From Rhizobium leguminosarum (lineage in GTDB: Bacteria; Pseudomonadota; Alphaproteobacteria; Rhizobiales; Rhizobiaceae), in the NCBI RefSeq assembly GCF_001679785.1, contig NZ_CP016286.1, positions 2,604,001 through 2,668,000 of the forward strand: a stretch of DNA of 64,000 nucleotides, given 5' to 3'. The translations under genes were made by a program, and so were the position numbers. Positions 30,095 to 38,413 of this stretch are shown here, one piece after another. Below the pieces are notes generated by a model. It worked only from the letters and a program-made list of their open reading frames with translations. It had not been told where the DNA came from and ran no database searches. Every line of letters begins with the position of its first letter. Positions within the stretch are counted from its first letter, which is position 1.

Positions 30095-32488
30095 ATGCCA
30101 ATGTTTCTGGAAGATGAGTTTGCCATAGGGCGCATTCGTGCGCGCCGAATATCCGTTTCAGTCCTTGTTGCCGTCACCGCCTTTGCCGCCTGCATCGCCG
30201 CGATCCTGGGGCTTGCCTCTGCCGCCCGCGCTGCCGAGACGCCGCAGGCATCCGCCCAGCTCGCAGCGCTTGTCCGGCCGAACGACGTCAATAGCGGCTC
30301 GCTGCTCTTTCCTTCGAAGGAGCCGGGCTTCTATGTCGAAGCGCCGCGGCTGAAAACCGATGTCGCCATCGATGTCTCCGGCCCGATCGCCAGGGTGAAG
30401 GTGACGCAGCGCTTCCAGAATCCGAGCCAGGGTTGGGTCGAAGGCACCTACGTCTTTCCGCTGCCGGACAATTCCGCCGTCGACGCGCTGAAAATGCAGA
30501 TCGGCGAACGCTTCATCGAAGGCCTGATCAAGCCGCGCCAGGAAGCCCGCGAGATCTACGAGCAGGCCAAGGCCGAGGGCAAGAAGACGGCGTTGCTCGA
30601 GCAGCAGCGGCCGAACATCTTCACCAACCAGGTCGCCAATATCGGTCCCGGCGAAACCATCGTCGTCCAGATCGAATACCAGCAGACCATCCACCAGTCG
30701 GGCGACGAGTTCTCGCTGCGCTTCCCGATGGTCGTCGCTCCGCGCTACAATCCGGCGCCGATCGTCCAGACTGTCGAGTTCAACAATGGTGCCGGTTTCG
30801 CCACGCCGCGTGACCCGGTGGAAAACCGCGACAAGATCGAAGCCCCCGTGCTCGATCCGCGTGAGAACGCCAGGATCAATCCGGTTTCGCTGACTGTCGA
30901 CCTCAAGGCCGGTTTCCCGCTCGGCGACGTCAAATCGTCCTTCCACGCGGTCGATATCAGCCAGGACGGCGACCAGGCGAGGACGATCAGCCTGAAGGCG
31001 GACACCGTTCCCGCCGACAAGGATTTCGAGCTCACCTGGAAGGCCGCTCCCGGAAAGATGCCGAGTGCCGGCCTCTTCCGCGAAGTGATTGATGGTAAGA
31101 CCTACGTGCTCGCCTTCGTCACCCCGCCCACGGCCCCGGACGCGGTAACGCCGCCGGCAAAACGCGAGGTGGTCTTTGTCATCGACAATTCCGGCTCCAT
31201 GTCCGGCCCGTCGATCGAGCAGGCGAGGCAGAGCCTGGCGCTTGCCATCTCCAAGCTGAACCCCGACGACCGCTTCAACGTCATCCGTTTCGACGATACG
31301 ATGACCGACTATTTCAAGGGTCTCGTTGCTGCGACCCCTGACAATCGCGAAAAGGCGATCGCCTATGTCAGAGGACTGACCGCTGACGGCGGCACGGAAA
31401 TGCTGCCTGCCTTGCAGGCTGCGCTGCGCAACCAGGGACCGGTCGCAAGCGGCGCATTGCGCCAGGTCGTGTTCCTGACGGATGGCGCGATCGGCAACGA
31501 ACGGCAGCTCTTCCAGGAAATCACCACAAACCGCGGCGATGCCCGTGTCTTTACCGTCGGCATCGGCTCGGCGCCGAACACCTATTTCATGACCAAGGCC
31601 GCCGAGATCGGCCGCGGCACCTTCACGGCGATCGGCTCGACCGACCAGGTGGCAAGCCGCATGGGCGAGCTTTTCGCCAAGCTGCAGAACCCAGCCATGA
31701 CCGATATCGCCGCGACATTCGAAGGCATCGAAGCCGAGAATATCACGCCGAACCCGATGCCGGACCTCTACAGCGGCGAGCCCGTCGTGCTGACCGCGGA
31801 GCTGCCTGAGGCGAAGCCCGCCGGCAAGCTGCAGATCATCGGCAAGACAGGCGACCAGCCCTGGCGCGTCGAGATGGATATCGCCAATGCCGCCGACGGC
31901 AGCGGCATTTCCAAGCTCTGGGCACGCCGCAAGATCGACGATTTCGAGGCCCGTGCCTATGAGCGTCAGGATCCGGCCGCGCTCGACAAGGATATCGAGA
32001 CGGTGGCGCTCGCCCACCATCTCGTCTCCCGCCTCACCAGCTTGGTTGCCGTCGATGTCACCCCGTCGCGCCCGGCCGATCAGCCGCTCGGCTCGGCCAA
32101 GCTGCCGCTCAACCTGCCGGATGGCTGGGATTTCGATAAAGTCTTCGGCGAAAACGCTGCCCCTCTTGGCGGCGCAGAACGCCATGGCTCGGCTGCGCCG
32201 GCAGAAAACGCCGGACCGGAGCAGGCTGCAGCCGAAACACAGGATCTCGCCGCATCGCCTGAGATCGCAAACATGATGGCCGCAGCCCCGACTGCCAAGG
32301 CGGCCACCATGATCGCGCAGAAGAGCTCGACCGTGAACCTGCCGCAGACGGCGACGCGTGCTGACGAGCAGATCATCCGCGGGCTGACCATGCTGTTCCT
32401 GGCGCTGACGGCGGCAAGCGGGCTGGCCGTCTGGCGGCGGCGCCTCAAGCGCATTATTGCGGTCGGAGCCAAGCGCAATGGTCTCTAG
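30095..32488 (+). CDS. VIT/VWA-domain sortase-substrate protein
   Basis: The 797-residue protein has a hydrophobic signal segment (about residues 24-48, ISVSVLVAVTAFAACIAAIL), a VIT domain (about 70-210; GWVEGTYVFPLPDNSAVDAL), a von Willebrand A domain (about 360-540) with an intact MIDAS (FVIDNSGSMSG), and a C-terminal sorting signal: LPQTA at about 749-753, a hydrophobic helix and a basic tail (RRRLKR). This matches the proteobacterial sortase-target family encoded beside class GN sortases. The start at ATG 30095 follows TTGAGGG. Its last codons overlap what was the original start of the sortase gene (ATG 32478), now separated by an IS. It is probably anchored to the envelope; function unknown. 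Confidence 0.88.
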   Translation: MPMFLEDEFAIGRIRARRISVSVLVAVTAFAACIAAILGLASAARAAETPQASAQLAALVRPNDVNSGSLLFPSKEPGFYVEAPRLKTDVAIDVSGPIARVKVTQRFQNPSQGWVEGTYVFPLPDNSAVDALKMQIGERFIEGLIKPRQEAREIYEQAKAEGKKTALLEQQRPNIFTNQVANIGPGETIVVQIEYQQTIHQSGDEFSLRFPMVVAPRYNPAPIVQTVEFNNGAGFATPRDPVENRDKIEAPVLDPRENARINPVSLTVDLKAGFPLGDVKSSFHAVDISQDGDQARTISLKADTVPADKDFELTWKAAPGKMPSAGLFREVIDGKTYVLAFVTPPTAPDAVTPPAKREVVFVIDNSGSMSGPSIEQARQSLALAISKLNPDDRFNVIRFDDTMTDYFKGLVAATPDNREKAIAYVRGLTADGGTEMLPALQAALRNQGPVASGALRQVVFLTDGAIGNERQLFQEITTNRGDARVFTVGIGSAPNTYFMTKAAEIGRGTFTAIGSTDQVASRMGELFAKLQNPAMTDIAATFEGIEAENITPNPMPDLYSGEPVVLTAELPEAKPAGKLQIIGKTGDQPWRVEMDIANAADGSGISKLWARRKIDDFEARAYERQDPAALDKDIETVALAHHLVSRLTSLVAVDVTPSRPADQPLGSAKLPLNLPDGWDFDKVFGENAAPLGGAERHGSAAPAENAGPEQAAAETQDLAASPEIANMMAAAPTAKAATMIAQKSSTVNLPQTATRADEQIIRGLTMLFLALTAASGLAVWRRRLKRIIAVGAKRNGL

Positions 32489-32489
32489 G
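32484..32489. repeat. Left target-site duplication of the IS481-family element (TCTAGG)
   Basis: TCTAGG at 32484-32489 is repeated exactly at 33492-33497, directly flanking the element. It contains the TAG stop of the VIT-VWA gene. Confidence 0.9.
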
Positions 32490-33491
32490 TGTTTAGTCCC
32501 GGCATTTGATGGTGCATTATTTTCCTTAGAATGGAGGGAGGCACTATGGGCCAGGTTCTACACGGGAGCGCCACAACGACAGAGGCAATCCGTCGAGCAA
32601 TACAAAATAGTGAAGAGAGCCTGAGAGCGCTTTCAAAGCGGTATGGGGTCAATCAGAAGACAATAGCCAAATGGAAGAGACGGACATCATTGGCCGATCT
32701 TCCGACAGGCCCGAAGGACCCGCATTCGACAATCCTCTCCCTTGAAGAAGAAGCCGTCATCGTCGCCTTTCGCAGGCATACATTGCTGCCTCTTGATGAC
32801 TGCCTCTATGCCCTTCAACCGACGATCCCGCATCTGACACGTTCGTCCCTGCACAGGTGTCTGCAGCGCCACGGCATTTCACGCCTGCCGGAAGTGAAAG
32901 GCGACAAAGAACCGAAGAAAAAGTTCAAAAGCTACCCGATCGGCTACTTCCACGTCGATATTGCCGAGGTGCAGACGGCTGAGGGCAAGCTCTATCTCTT
33001 CGTGGCGATTGATCGCACGTCCAAGTTCGCCTTCGCTGAGCTCTATGCCAAAGCTGGCAAGATGAATGCCGCCCAGTTCCTGCGCAACCTGATCGCGGCG
33101 GTGCCCTACACCATCCATACTATCCTGACCGATAATGGCATCCAGTTCACCAACCGGGCCTGTGACCAAAATGCCTTCCAGCACATCTTCGACCGAGTCT
33201 GTGAGGAATACGAGATCGAGCATCGCCTGACAAAGGTTAAGCACCCATGGACCAATGGGCAGGTCGAGCGGATGAACCGGACGATCAAGGAAGCGACTGT
33301 CAAGCGCTTCCACTACGACGATCACGCACAACTGAAAAAGCATCTCGCCGACTTCATCGACGCCTACAATTTTGGGCGCAGGCTCAAGACACTAAAGGGC
33401 CTCACCCCCTACGAGTTCATCTGCAAAAGGTGGACTTCCGAGCCAGATCGATTCATCATCGATCCTATCCATCAAATGCCGGGACTAAACA
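32490..33491 (+). mobile_element. IS481-family insertion sequence, complete (1002 bp)
   Basis: The element has perfect 23-bp terminal inverted repeats (32490-32512 and 33469-33491) starting TGTTTAGTCCC and ending GGGACTAAACA, TGT...ACA termini as usual for IS481, a 6-bp target duplication TCTAGG, and one DDE transposase gene. Perfect ends and duplication point to a recent insertion. It separates a sortase substrate gene from its sortase and displaces the first four codons of the sortase. Confidence 0.93.
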
Positions 33492-33496
33492 TCTAG
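32546..33496 (+). CDS. IS481-family transposase
   Basis: A 316-residue DDE transposase: N-terminal helix-turn-helix (ESLRALSKRYGVNQKTIAKW, about residues 24-43), then an integrase-fold core with Asp138 (HVDIAEVQ), Asp196 (LTDNGIQF) and Glu241 (NGQVERMNRTIKE). ATG 32546 follows GGAGGGAGG. The last sense codons run through the right inverted repeat, and the TAG stop (33494-33496) lies in the target duplication, outside the element, so the exact C-terminus depends on the insertion site. Codon use is less GC-rich than in the flanking genes. Confidence 0.93.
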   Translation: MGQVLHGSATTTEAIRRAIQNSEESLRALSKRYGVNQKTIAKWKRRTSLADLPTGPKDPHSTILSLEEEAVIVAFRRHTLLPLDDCLYALQPTIPHLTRSSLHRCLQRHGISRLPEVKGDKEPKKKFKSYPIGYFHVDIAEVQTAEGKLYLFVAIDRTSKFAFAELYAKAGKMNAAQFLRNLIAAVPYTIHTILTDNGIQFTNRACDQNAFQHIFDRVCEEYEIEHRLTKVKHPWTNGQVERMNRTIKEATVKRFHYDDHAQLKKHLADFIDAYNFGRRLKTLKGLTPYEFICKRWTSEPDRFIIDPIHQMPGLNI

Positions 33497-33497
33497 G
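33492..33497. repeat. Right target-site duplication of the IS481-family element (TCTAGG)
   Basis: Second copy of TCTAGG immediately after the right inverted repeat. It supplies the stop codon of the transposase. Confidence 0.9.
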
Positions 33498-33563
33498 CTC
33501 TCTGCAAGCCCGAACGAGGAAGCGGCCGAATTCGAGCCGCTTCCGACCTATCTGGAACTCGCC

Positions 33564-34259
33564 ATGGCCGCCGCCACGGCCCACGACATGCCGAAGCCGC
33601 GCCAGCGGAAGGGTTTCTTCCTCTGGCGTCTTTCCTCAATCGAAAAGGCAATCGCCTTTGCCATCGCCGGCCTTGCCTTTTATGGCTTGGCGCTGATCGG
33701 CGACGGTTTCCTGCTGAAGGCGAAAGCGGAGCTCTCCCAAATCCTGCTGAAACGCGCCTTCGCCGCGGAGCTGCAGGGGAAAGAGACAAAACCCTGGCCC
33801 TGGGCGGATTTCACCACGGAGGCCAAGGTGCGCGCCCCGCGCCTCGGCAAGGAGGCTATCGTGCTTTCCGGCGCCTCTGGCGAGGCTCTGGCCTTCGGTC
33901 CGGCCTGGCTCGCCAACACGCCGCAACCGGGCGAGGAAGGCACCTCCGTCATCGCCGCCCATCGCGACACGCATTTCCGCTGGCTGCAATATATAAGGCC
34001 CGGCGATACGATCGAGGTCACTCGCCGCGACGGCAAACTATTGACCTTCAAGGCCGGCGAGGGCCGCATCGCCCCGTGGGATGCCAACGGCATCGATCCC
34101 TCCTCCGAGGGCCACCGCCTGGTTCTGACCACCTGCTGGCCCTTCAATGCCACCGAACGCGGGCCACTGCGCTACATCCTTGAGGCAGAATTGGTCGACG
34201 ACCAGGCAACGGGCTCGGTTCAGCCGCCGAACACAAAGCCGTTATTGCAGACCGAATAA
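33564..34259 (+). CDS. Class GN sortase, 5' end displaced by the IS
   Basis: A membrane-anchored transpeptidase: one helix (about residues 28-48, KAIAFAIAGLAFYGLALIG), then the sortase domain with catalytic His133 (AAHRDTHF), Cys191 (LTTCWPF) and Arg203 (LRYILE). Joining the sequence across the element gives a longer original frame: ATG at 32478, codons MVSR, then LSASPNEEAAEFEPLPTYLE into this ORF, 257 residues in all and overlapping the substrate gene by 11 bases. The IS removes that start, but the anchor and catalytic domain are intact and could be made from ATG 33564 or 33588. Coupling to the substrate gene is lost; expression now depends on readthrough or a promoter in the IS. Confidence 0.85.
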   Translation: MAAATAHDMPKPRQRKGFFLWRLSSIEKAIAFAIAGLAFYGLALIGDGFLLKAKAELSQILLKRAFAAELQGKETKPWPWADFTTEAKVRAPRLGKEAIVLSGASGEALAFGPAWLANTPQPGEEGTSVIAAHRDTHFRWLQYIRPGDTIEVTRRDGKLLTFKAGEGRIAPWDANGIDPSSEGHRLVLTTCWPFNATERGPLRYILEAELVDDQATGSVQPPNTKPLLQTE

Positions 34260-34318
34260 GGTTGAAGCTCTCCCCTGCCCGCTCCACGTTCAGCCTGGAT
34301 AGACGACGGGGATGCAAG

Positions 34319-35461
34319 ATGAAGAGAATGTCCGCCTTCCATTTCGCCGCAGCGCTGGTCCTGCTCGGCACCGTATCGGCGGATGCAGCCGATACCATCA
34401 ACACGCAGGATCTCGCCGTCCGTGTCGACAAGCTCGCCGACGGCCTCGAACATCCCTGGGCGGTCGAGGTGTTGCCCGATGGCGCCTATCTCATCACCGA
34501 GCGGCCTGGCCGCATACGCATCGTCCGCGACGGCAAAGTCTCCGAGCCGATCGGCGGCGTGCCCAAAGTCAGCGCCCGCGGCCAGGGCGGCCTGATGGAC
34601 GTGGCGCTCGCTCCGGACTTTGCGACATCTCGCAAGCTCTATTTCACCGCCGCCATCGCCAACAGCCAGGGCTCCGGCACCGAAGCCTTCAGCGCCACGC
34701 TTTCCACTGACGAGAAGACACTCGACGCCGTGACGCCTATCTTCAGCATGCGGCGCTTCACGTCAGGCAATATCCAGTACGGCTCGCGCATCGCGATATC
34801 AGGTGACGGTACCCTGTTCATCAGCGTCGGCGATCGCGGCAACCGCGACCGCTCGCAGAACTGGCAGGACGATGCCGGCTCGATCATCCACATCAATGCC
34901 GATGGCAGCATCCCTGCCGGCAATCCGTTCAAGGACGGCGGCAAGGCGCTGCCGGAAATCTGGTCGAAAGGCCACCGCAACCCGCAGGGCATCACCTTCG
35001 ACGCCAAGGATGGCAAGCTCTATACCGTCGAACACGGCGCACGCGGCGGCGACGAGATCAACCAGCCCGAGGCCGGCAAGAATTACGGCTGGCCGATCAT
35101 CAGTTATGGCCGCAATTATTCAGGCTCTGAGATCGGCGAAGGGACGGCCAAGAAAGGGCTGGAACAGCCGCTGCATTATTGGGATCCTTCGATCGCGCCT
35201 GGCGCCCTCATCGTCTATCGCGGCGCCATGTTCCCGGAATGGGACGGCAATTTCCTCGTCGCGGCGCTGAAGTTCCAGTTGCTCTCGCGCATGCAGCGTG
35301 ACGAAACCGGCGCCTTCGTCGCCGAGGAGCGCCTGTTCAAAGGCGAATACGGCCGCATCCGCGACGTCGTCGTCGCCCCCGACGGCGCGCTGCTGATGGT
35401 GACGGACGAGGACAACGGCGCATTGCTCAGGATCTCGAGAGCCCAAGCCCGTAACGGCTGA
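34319..35461 (+). CDS. PQQ-dependent aldose sugar dehydrogenase (YliI-like)
   Basis: The 380-residue exported protein starts with a signal peptide (MKRMSAFHFAAALVLLGTV, cleaved near SADA) and folds as a six-bladed beta-propeller of the soluble glucose dehydrogenase family. Characteristic segments: HPWAVEVLPDGAYLITERPG, GLMDVALAPDF, SVGDRGNRD, GHRNPQGITFD (the His that contacts PQQ) and EHGARGGDEINQPEAGKNYGWP. It oxidises aldoses in the periplasm, passing electrons via PQQ. The ATG at 34319 is preferred over the TTG at 34262. It lies 59 bases after the sortase stop; a functional link to the sortase is not evident. Confidence 0.92.
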   Translation: MKRMSAFHFAAALVLLGTVSADAADTINTQDLAVRVDKLADGLEHPWAVEVLPDGAYLITERPGRIRIVRDGKVSEPIGGVPKVSARGQGGLMDVALAPDFATSRKLYFTAAIANSQGSGTEAFSATLSTDEKTLDAVTPIFSMRRFTSGNIQYGSRIAISGDGTLFISVGDRGNRDRSQNWQDDAGSIIHINADGSIPAGNPFKDGGKALPEIWSKGHRNPQGITFDAKDGKLYTVEHGARGGDEINQPEAGKNYGWPIISYGRNYSGSEIGEGTAKKGLEQPLHYWDPSIAPGALIVYRGAMFPEWDGNFLVAALKFQLLSRMQRDETGAFVAEERLFKGEYGRIRDVVVAPDGALLMVTDEDNGALLRISRAQARNG

Positions 35462-35465
35462 GACG

Positions 35466-35936
35466 TCACAACGCGCCGCGCAGTTCCTTGCGGATGACGA
35501 ATTTCAACCCGGACCAGATCTCGTCGACGGCGCAGACCTTGACGTCGACCAGACCGGTTGGGAGCAGAACATCCCGCAGCACGTCCTCGGTGATATCGGT
35601 CGAAACCCGTGAACTCTTCTTCGGCCAGGAGATCCAAACCATACCGTCCGGTCTCAGGACACAAAATAGCGCGGGCGCGATGGCCTCCAGCGCCGCACGT
35701 TCCGTCGTAAACAGATGCACATAGTCGAATGCACGTTGAGGCGTCTCGGGAAGCGTGTGGACGACCGAAGCAAAACCGTCGAAACCATTGATGTCGCCGA
35801 TCGATTCGGGAATGCCGAGAAGAGCGGCTGCCTGCCCCTGTGCGAGGCCGAGTTTCCTGACGAGCGGCGTGCCGGAATAGCCTGCTGTCCCAGCTACCGC
35901 CGCATCGCCGGCCGGCTTCCGTTCCTCGCGTCGCAC
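35466..35936 (-). CDS. DUF3052 family protein
   Basis: A 156-residue protein containing TAGYSGTPLVRKLGLAQGQ and WISWPKKSSRVSTDITEDVLR, the hallmarks of DUF3052, whose role is unknown. The frame extends to 36011, but the GTG at 35936 has a strong GGAGGTGA 6 bases upstream and gives the family length. It converges with the sugar dehydrogenase (4 bases apart) and is divergent from the DMT transporter. Confidence 0.8.
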   Translation of the reverse strand: MRREERKPAGDAAVAGTAGYSGTPLVRKLGLAQGQAAALLGIPESIGDINGFDGFASVVHTLPETPQRAFDYVHLFTTERAALEAIAPALFCVLRPDGMVWISWPKKSSRVSTDITEDVLRDVLLPTGLVDVKVCAVDEIWSGLKFVIRKELRGAL

Positions 35937-36034
35937 GTCTTCACCTCCGTCAACCGGCACGAAGTCTTCACCCTTGCCGAAAGCAAACGCAACTGCTAAC
36001 CGCTCGGGCACAGCTCCTTCCCATCGAGGACGAC

Positions 36035-36925
36035 ATGACGCGCGTTCAGGCGAACCTCCTCCTATTGCTTGCAGCTGCCATCTGGGGCGGCGGCTTCGTC
36101 GCGCAGTCGACGGCGATGAAGGCGATCGGCCCCTTCTGGTTCATCGGCCTGCGTTTTGCCGTCGCCACCCTGGCCGTGCTGCCTTTTGTCCTTTTTGAAG
36201 CGCGCAAGGCAAAGGAGAAGACCAGCGCGCGCCATGCGAAGCTCTACATCCTGATCGGCCTGGCCCTTTTCGGCGGCGCAGCCACGCAGCAGGTCGGACT
36301 GCAGACGACGACGGTGACGAATTCCAGCTTCATCACCGGCCTCTACGTCGTTTTCGTGCCGCTGATCGCCGTGTTCTTCCTGCGCCGTGCCCCGCATTGG
36401 ATCATCTGGCCGGGGGCGCTGATGGCGGTCACCGGCATCTATCTCCTCTCCGGCGGCCATCTCTCGGCGCTGACACCTGGCGATCTGCTGACCGTCGTCT
36501 GTGCCGTCTTCTGGGCGATTCAGATCACCCTTGCCGGCACGACCGTTTCCGAGACCGGAAGACCGCTCGCACTCTCCGCCACGCAATTTGCCGTCACCGC
36601 AGTCTGTGCGCTGGCCGTTGCCGCAGCCGTCGAACCAGTCAGCCTTTCGGCAATACAGGCCGCGGCGCCGGAGATCCTTTATGTCGGCATCTTCTCCTCG
36701 GGCGTGGCTTTCGTGCTGCAGGTGATCGGCCAGCGCTACACGACGCCCTCGCAGGCCGCGATCTTTCTTTCTTCCGAAGCGCTCTTCGGCGCCTCGCTTG
36801 CAGCCCTGCTGCTCGGCGAAACGATGCCGGTAACAGGTTATGCAGGTTGCGCGCTAATGTTTATCGCTATGCTTGTGGTCGAACTCGTGCCGGGATTGAC
36901 CCGCCGACGCCAGCCAGCCACGTGA
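36035..36925 (+). CDS. EamA/DMT-family transporter
   Basis: The 296-residue membrane protein has ten predicted helices forming two EamA repeats (N-terminal LLLLLAAAIWGGGFVAQSTAM; second repeat from about residue 155). Members export amino acids, metabolites or toxic compounds; the substrate cannot be inferred. GAGGA precedes ATG 36035. A small hairpin (ATGGGTG-AGT-CACCCAT, 36940-36956) followed by an A-rich stretch lies just downstream. Confidence 0.88.
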   Translation: MTRVQANLLLLLAAAIWGGGFVAQSTAMKAIGPFWFIGLRFAVATLAVLPFVLFEARKAKEKTSARHAKLYILIGLALFGGAATQQVGLQTTTVTNSSFITGLYVVFVPLIAVFFLRRAPHWIIWPGALMAVTGIYLLSGGHLSALTPGDLLTVVCAVFWAIQITLAGTTVSETGRPLALSATQFAVTAVCALAVAAAVEPVSLSAIQAAAPEILYVGIFSSGVAFVLQVIGQRYTTPSQAAIFLSSEALFGASLAALLLGETMPVTGYAGCALMFIAMLVVELVPGLTRRRQPAT

Positions 36926-37411
36926 ACACGCGTCCAAATATGGGTGAGTCACCCATCGGAAAAAAAATTTATCGGATGCGGGAGACGCGTTCACGTTGCA
37001 TTTTTGGGAAAATCTGCTCGGAACTTATATTGCAGACGATATAAAACGTTAATCATTCCCTATCGGCGAAGGAAATTTTGCGTTTTTGCGCAAATTGGAT
37101 ATCGGCAGGGGTGTGCCCAGAACGACACGTTAAAAAACTTTTGCTTGCCAAAATCCTTTAATCGCAGCACTCTCAGCGCGTTCGGGCATTTTGCGAGCAT
37201 GGGAAGTCCTTAAGTATTTGCGCGCCGGGAACGCTAATATTCCGGTCAGCCGGTTCCAAAAATGGCGGGCGAAAGTCCTGCCTGGAACAGGCCGAGGTAG
37301 AGGGGACCTTTTTCTCAAATTTCAAGAATTGCCTGCCAACACCTCCTGCAAGGAGGCAATGCTATGATGCTGCCCGTGTGGATGGCGGGCAGAGAGAAAA
37401 GGACCTGAGGC
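36926..37411 (+). other. Long intergenic region and presumed 5' leader of the cold-shock gene
   Basis: This 486-base gap has no normal-size gene. It holds a hairpin after the DMT gene (36940-36956), an AT-rich stretch (about 37010-37150) that could contain promoters, a GGCGGG/CCTGCC foldback near 37263-37284, the CCTCCT-GCA-AGGAGG hairpin (37352-37366) and a 14-codon ORF (37364-37408). Long structured leaders are usual for cold-shock mRNAs. Confidence 0.5.
37364..37408 (+). CDS. Candidate 14-residue leader peptide upstream of the cold-shock gene
   Basis: The mini-ORF encodes MMLPVWMAGREKRT and stops three bases before the csp ATG (TGAGGCATG). It is preceded by AGGAGG, the right arm of the small hairpin CCTCCT-GCA-AGGAGG, so its own ribosome-binding site can be hidden. 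The good Shine-Dalgarno and the exact end-to-start spacing favour translation, and coupling to csp. No homology is claimed. Confidence 0.4.
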   Translation: MMLPVWMAGREKRT

Positions 37412-37627
37412 ATGGCAGAGACTGGCACTGTAAAATTCTTCAATACCGACAAAGGCTTCGGCTTCATCAAGCCGGACCGGGGCGGCGCCGATATCTTCGT
37501 TCACATTTCTGCCGTTCAGGCCTCCGGCCTGGCCGGTCTGACGGAAAACCAGAAGGTAAGCTTCGACACGGAGCCGGATCGCCGCGGCAAGGGCCCGAAG
37601 GCCGTCAATCTGCAGATTGCGGGCTGA
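37412..37627 (+). CDS. Cold-shock domain protein (CspA family)
   Basis: A 71-residue single cold-shock domain with both RNA-binding motifs: RNP1 KGFGFIKP and RNP2 DIFVHIS, starting AETGTVKFFNTDKGFG. It is an OB-fold RNA chaperone that prevents or melts mRNA secondary structure. It is preceded by a long structured leader and a mini-ORF, and followed by a clean intrinsic terminator, so it is monocistronic. Rhizobia carry several csp paralogues, so cold induction of this copy is not certain. Confidence 0.95.
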   Translation: MAETGTVKFFNTDKGFGFIKPDRGGADIFVHISAVQASGLAGLTENQKVSFDTEPDRRGKGPKAVNLQIAG

Positions 37628-37660
37628 ACCCTTAACAAGGCTGGCGAATTCCAGTTGAAG

Positions 37661-37682
37661 CCCGGCAGCAATGCCGGGTTTT
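37661..37682 (+). terminator. Intrinsic terminator of the cold-shock gene
   Basis: CCCGGCA-GCAA-TGCCGGG (37661-37678) followed by TTTT, 33 bases after the csp stop. Confidence 0.88.
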
Positions 37683-37768
37683 GTCGTTCAGCCTTCGTTC
37701 AGCTACAGATCTGTACCACTGTAACCATCGAGAAAGGAACCGGCGTTCGGTTCCGGGATTAGGATTTT

Positions 37769-38221
37769 ATGCTTATGAACAGGCTCGCCAAAACCCTTCT
37801 GCTGACAGCAACCGCTGCCGCGCTCACGCTTTCCGCCATCGGTGAAGCGTCGGCCCGCGACCGCCACTGGCGCCGTGATCACGGCCGCAACGATGCACTC
37901 GTCGGCGGCGCCGTTGGCCTCGCCACCGGCCTGATCGTCGGCTCTGCCATCGCCAATGCCAACAACGGTCCGGTTTACGAAGAGCGCCGCTACATCGACC
38001 CGGCCTACGAGCCGGATTACTACGAGCCCGCTCCGGTCTATCGCGCCCCGCGCCGCGTCTATGTCGATCAGCCGCAATATTACGCGCCGGTTCGCACATC
38101 GGTTGAGCCCTGGTCGCCGCAATGGCAGCGCTACTGCTCCTACCGTTACCGCTCCTTCGATCCGCGCAGCGGCACCTATATCGGCTATGACGGCCGCAGC
38201 CACTTCTGCACCGCCGGCTGA
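37769..38221 (+). CDS. BA14K-family exported protein
   Basis: A 150-residue protein with a signal peptide (LAKTLLLTATAAALTLSAIG, cleaved near ASA), a short hydrophobic glycine-rich segment (LVGGAVGLATGLIVGSAIA), a Tyr/Pro-rich middle (PDYYEPAPVYRAPRR), and a C-terminal BA14K motif (WQRYCSYRYRSFDPRSGTY..HFC). BA14K proteins are alphaproteobacterial envelope proteins, first known as a Brucella immunoreactive antigen; biochemical function unclear. The start may be ATG 37769 or 37775. Terminated by the hairpin at 38245-38270. Confidence 0.85.
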   Translation: MLMNRLAKTLLLTATAAALTLSAIGEASARDRHWRRDHGRNDALVGGAVGLATGLIVGSAIANANNGPVYEERRYIDPAYEPDYYEPAPVYRAPRRVYVDQPQYYAPVRTSVEPWSPQWQRYCSYRYRSFDPRSGTYIGYDGRSHFCTAG

Positions 38222-38244
38222 TCCCCCGATTATCCTCAACGCCA

Positions 38245-38270
38245 AGCGCCGCTTCTCAGCGGCGCTTTTG
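38245..38270 (+). terminator. Intrinsic terminator of the BA14K gene
   Basis: AGCGCCGC-TTCTCA-GCGGCGCT (38245-38266) followed by a T-rich run. Confidence 0.85.
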
Positions 38271-38300
38271 TTTTGCCTGCGTCAGCCGGCCTTCTTTTCC

Positions 38301-38413
38301 TAGAGCATGATGCCAAAAAGTGTGCGCGGTTTTCGGACGACATCATGCTCTATTTCTTTGATTTAGATCAGGATTCAGATTTTAGGCCGATCGGGCCTAA
38401 AATCGTCCTGATC
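38301..38413. repeat. Two-palindrome intergenic mosaic repeat (RIME-like)
   Basis: The first palindrome pairs TAGAGCATGATG (38301-38312) with CATCATGCTCTA (38341-38352). The second pairs GATCAGGA (38366-38373) with TCCTGATC (38406-38413) around ATTTTAGGCC/GGCCTAAAAT. Length (113 bp) and the two-palindrome layout resemble rhizobial intergenic mosaic elements. Its right half encodes the C-terminus and stop of the SDR pseudogene. Confidence 0.75.

Noticed and set aside
30158..32185. 675-codon frame antisense to the VIT-VWA gene
   Set aside because: Same GC-skew artefact; composition is unlike real proteins.
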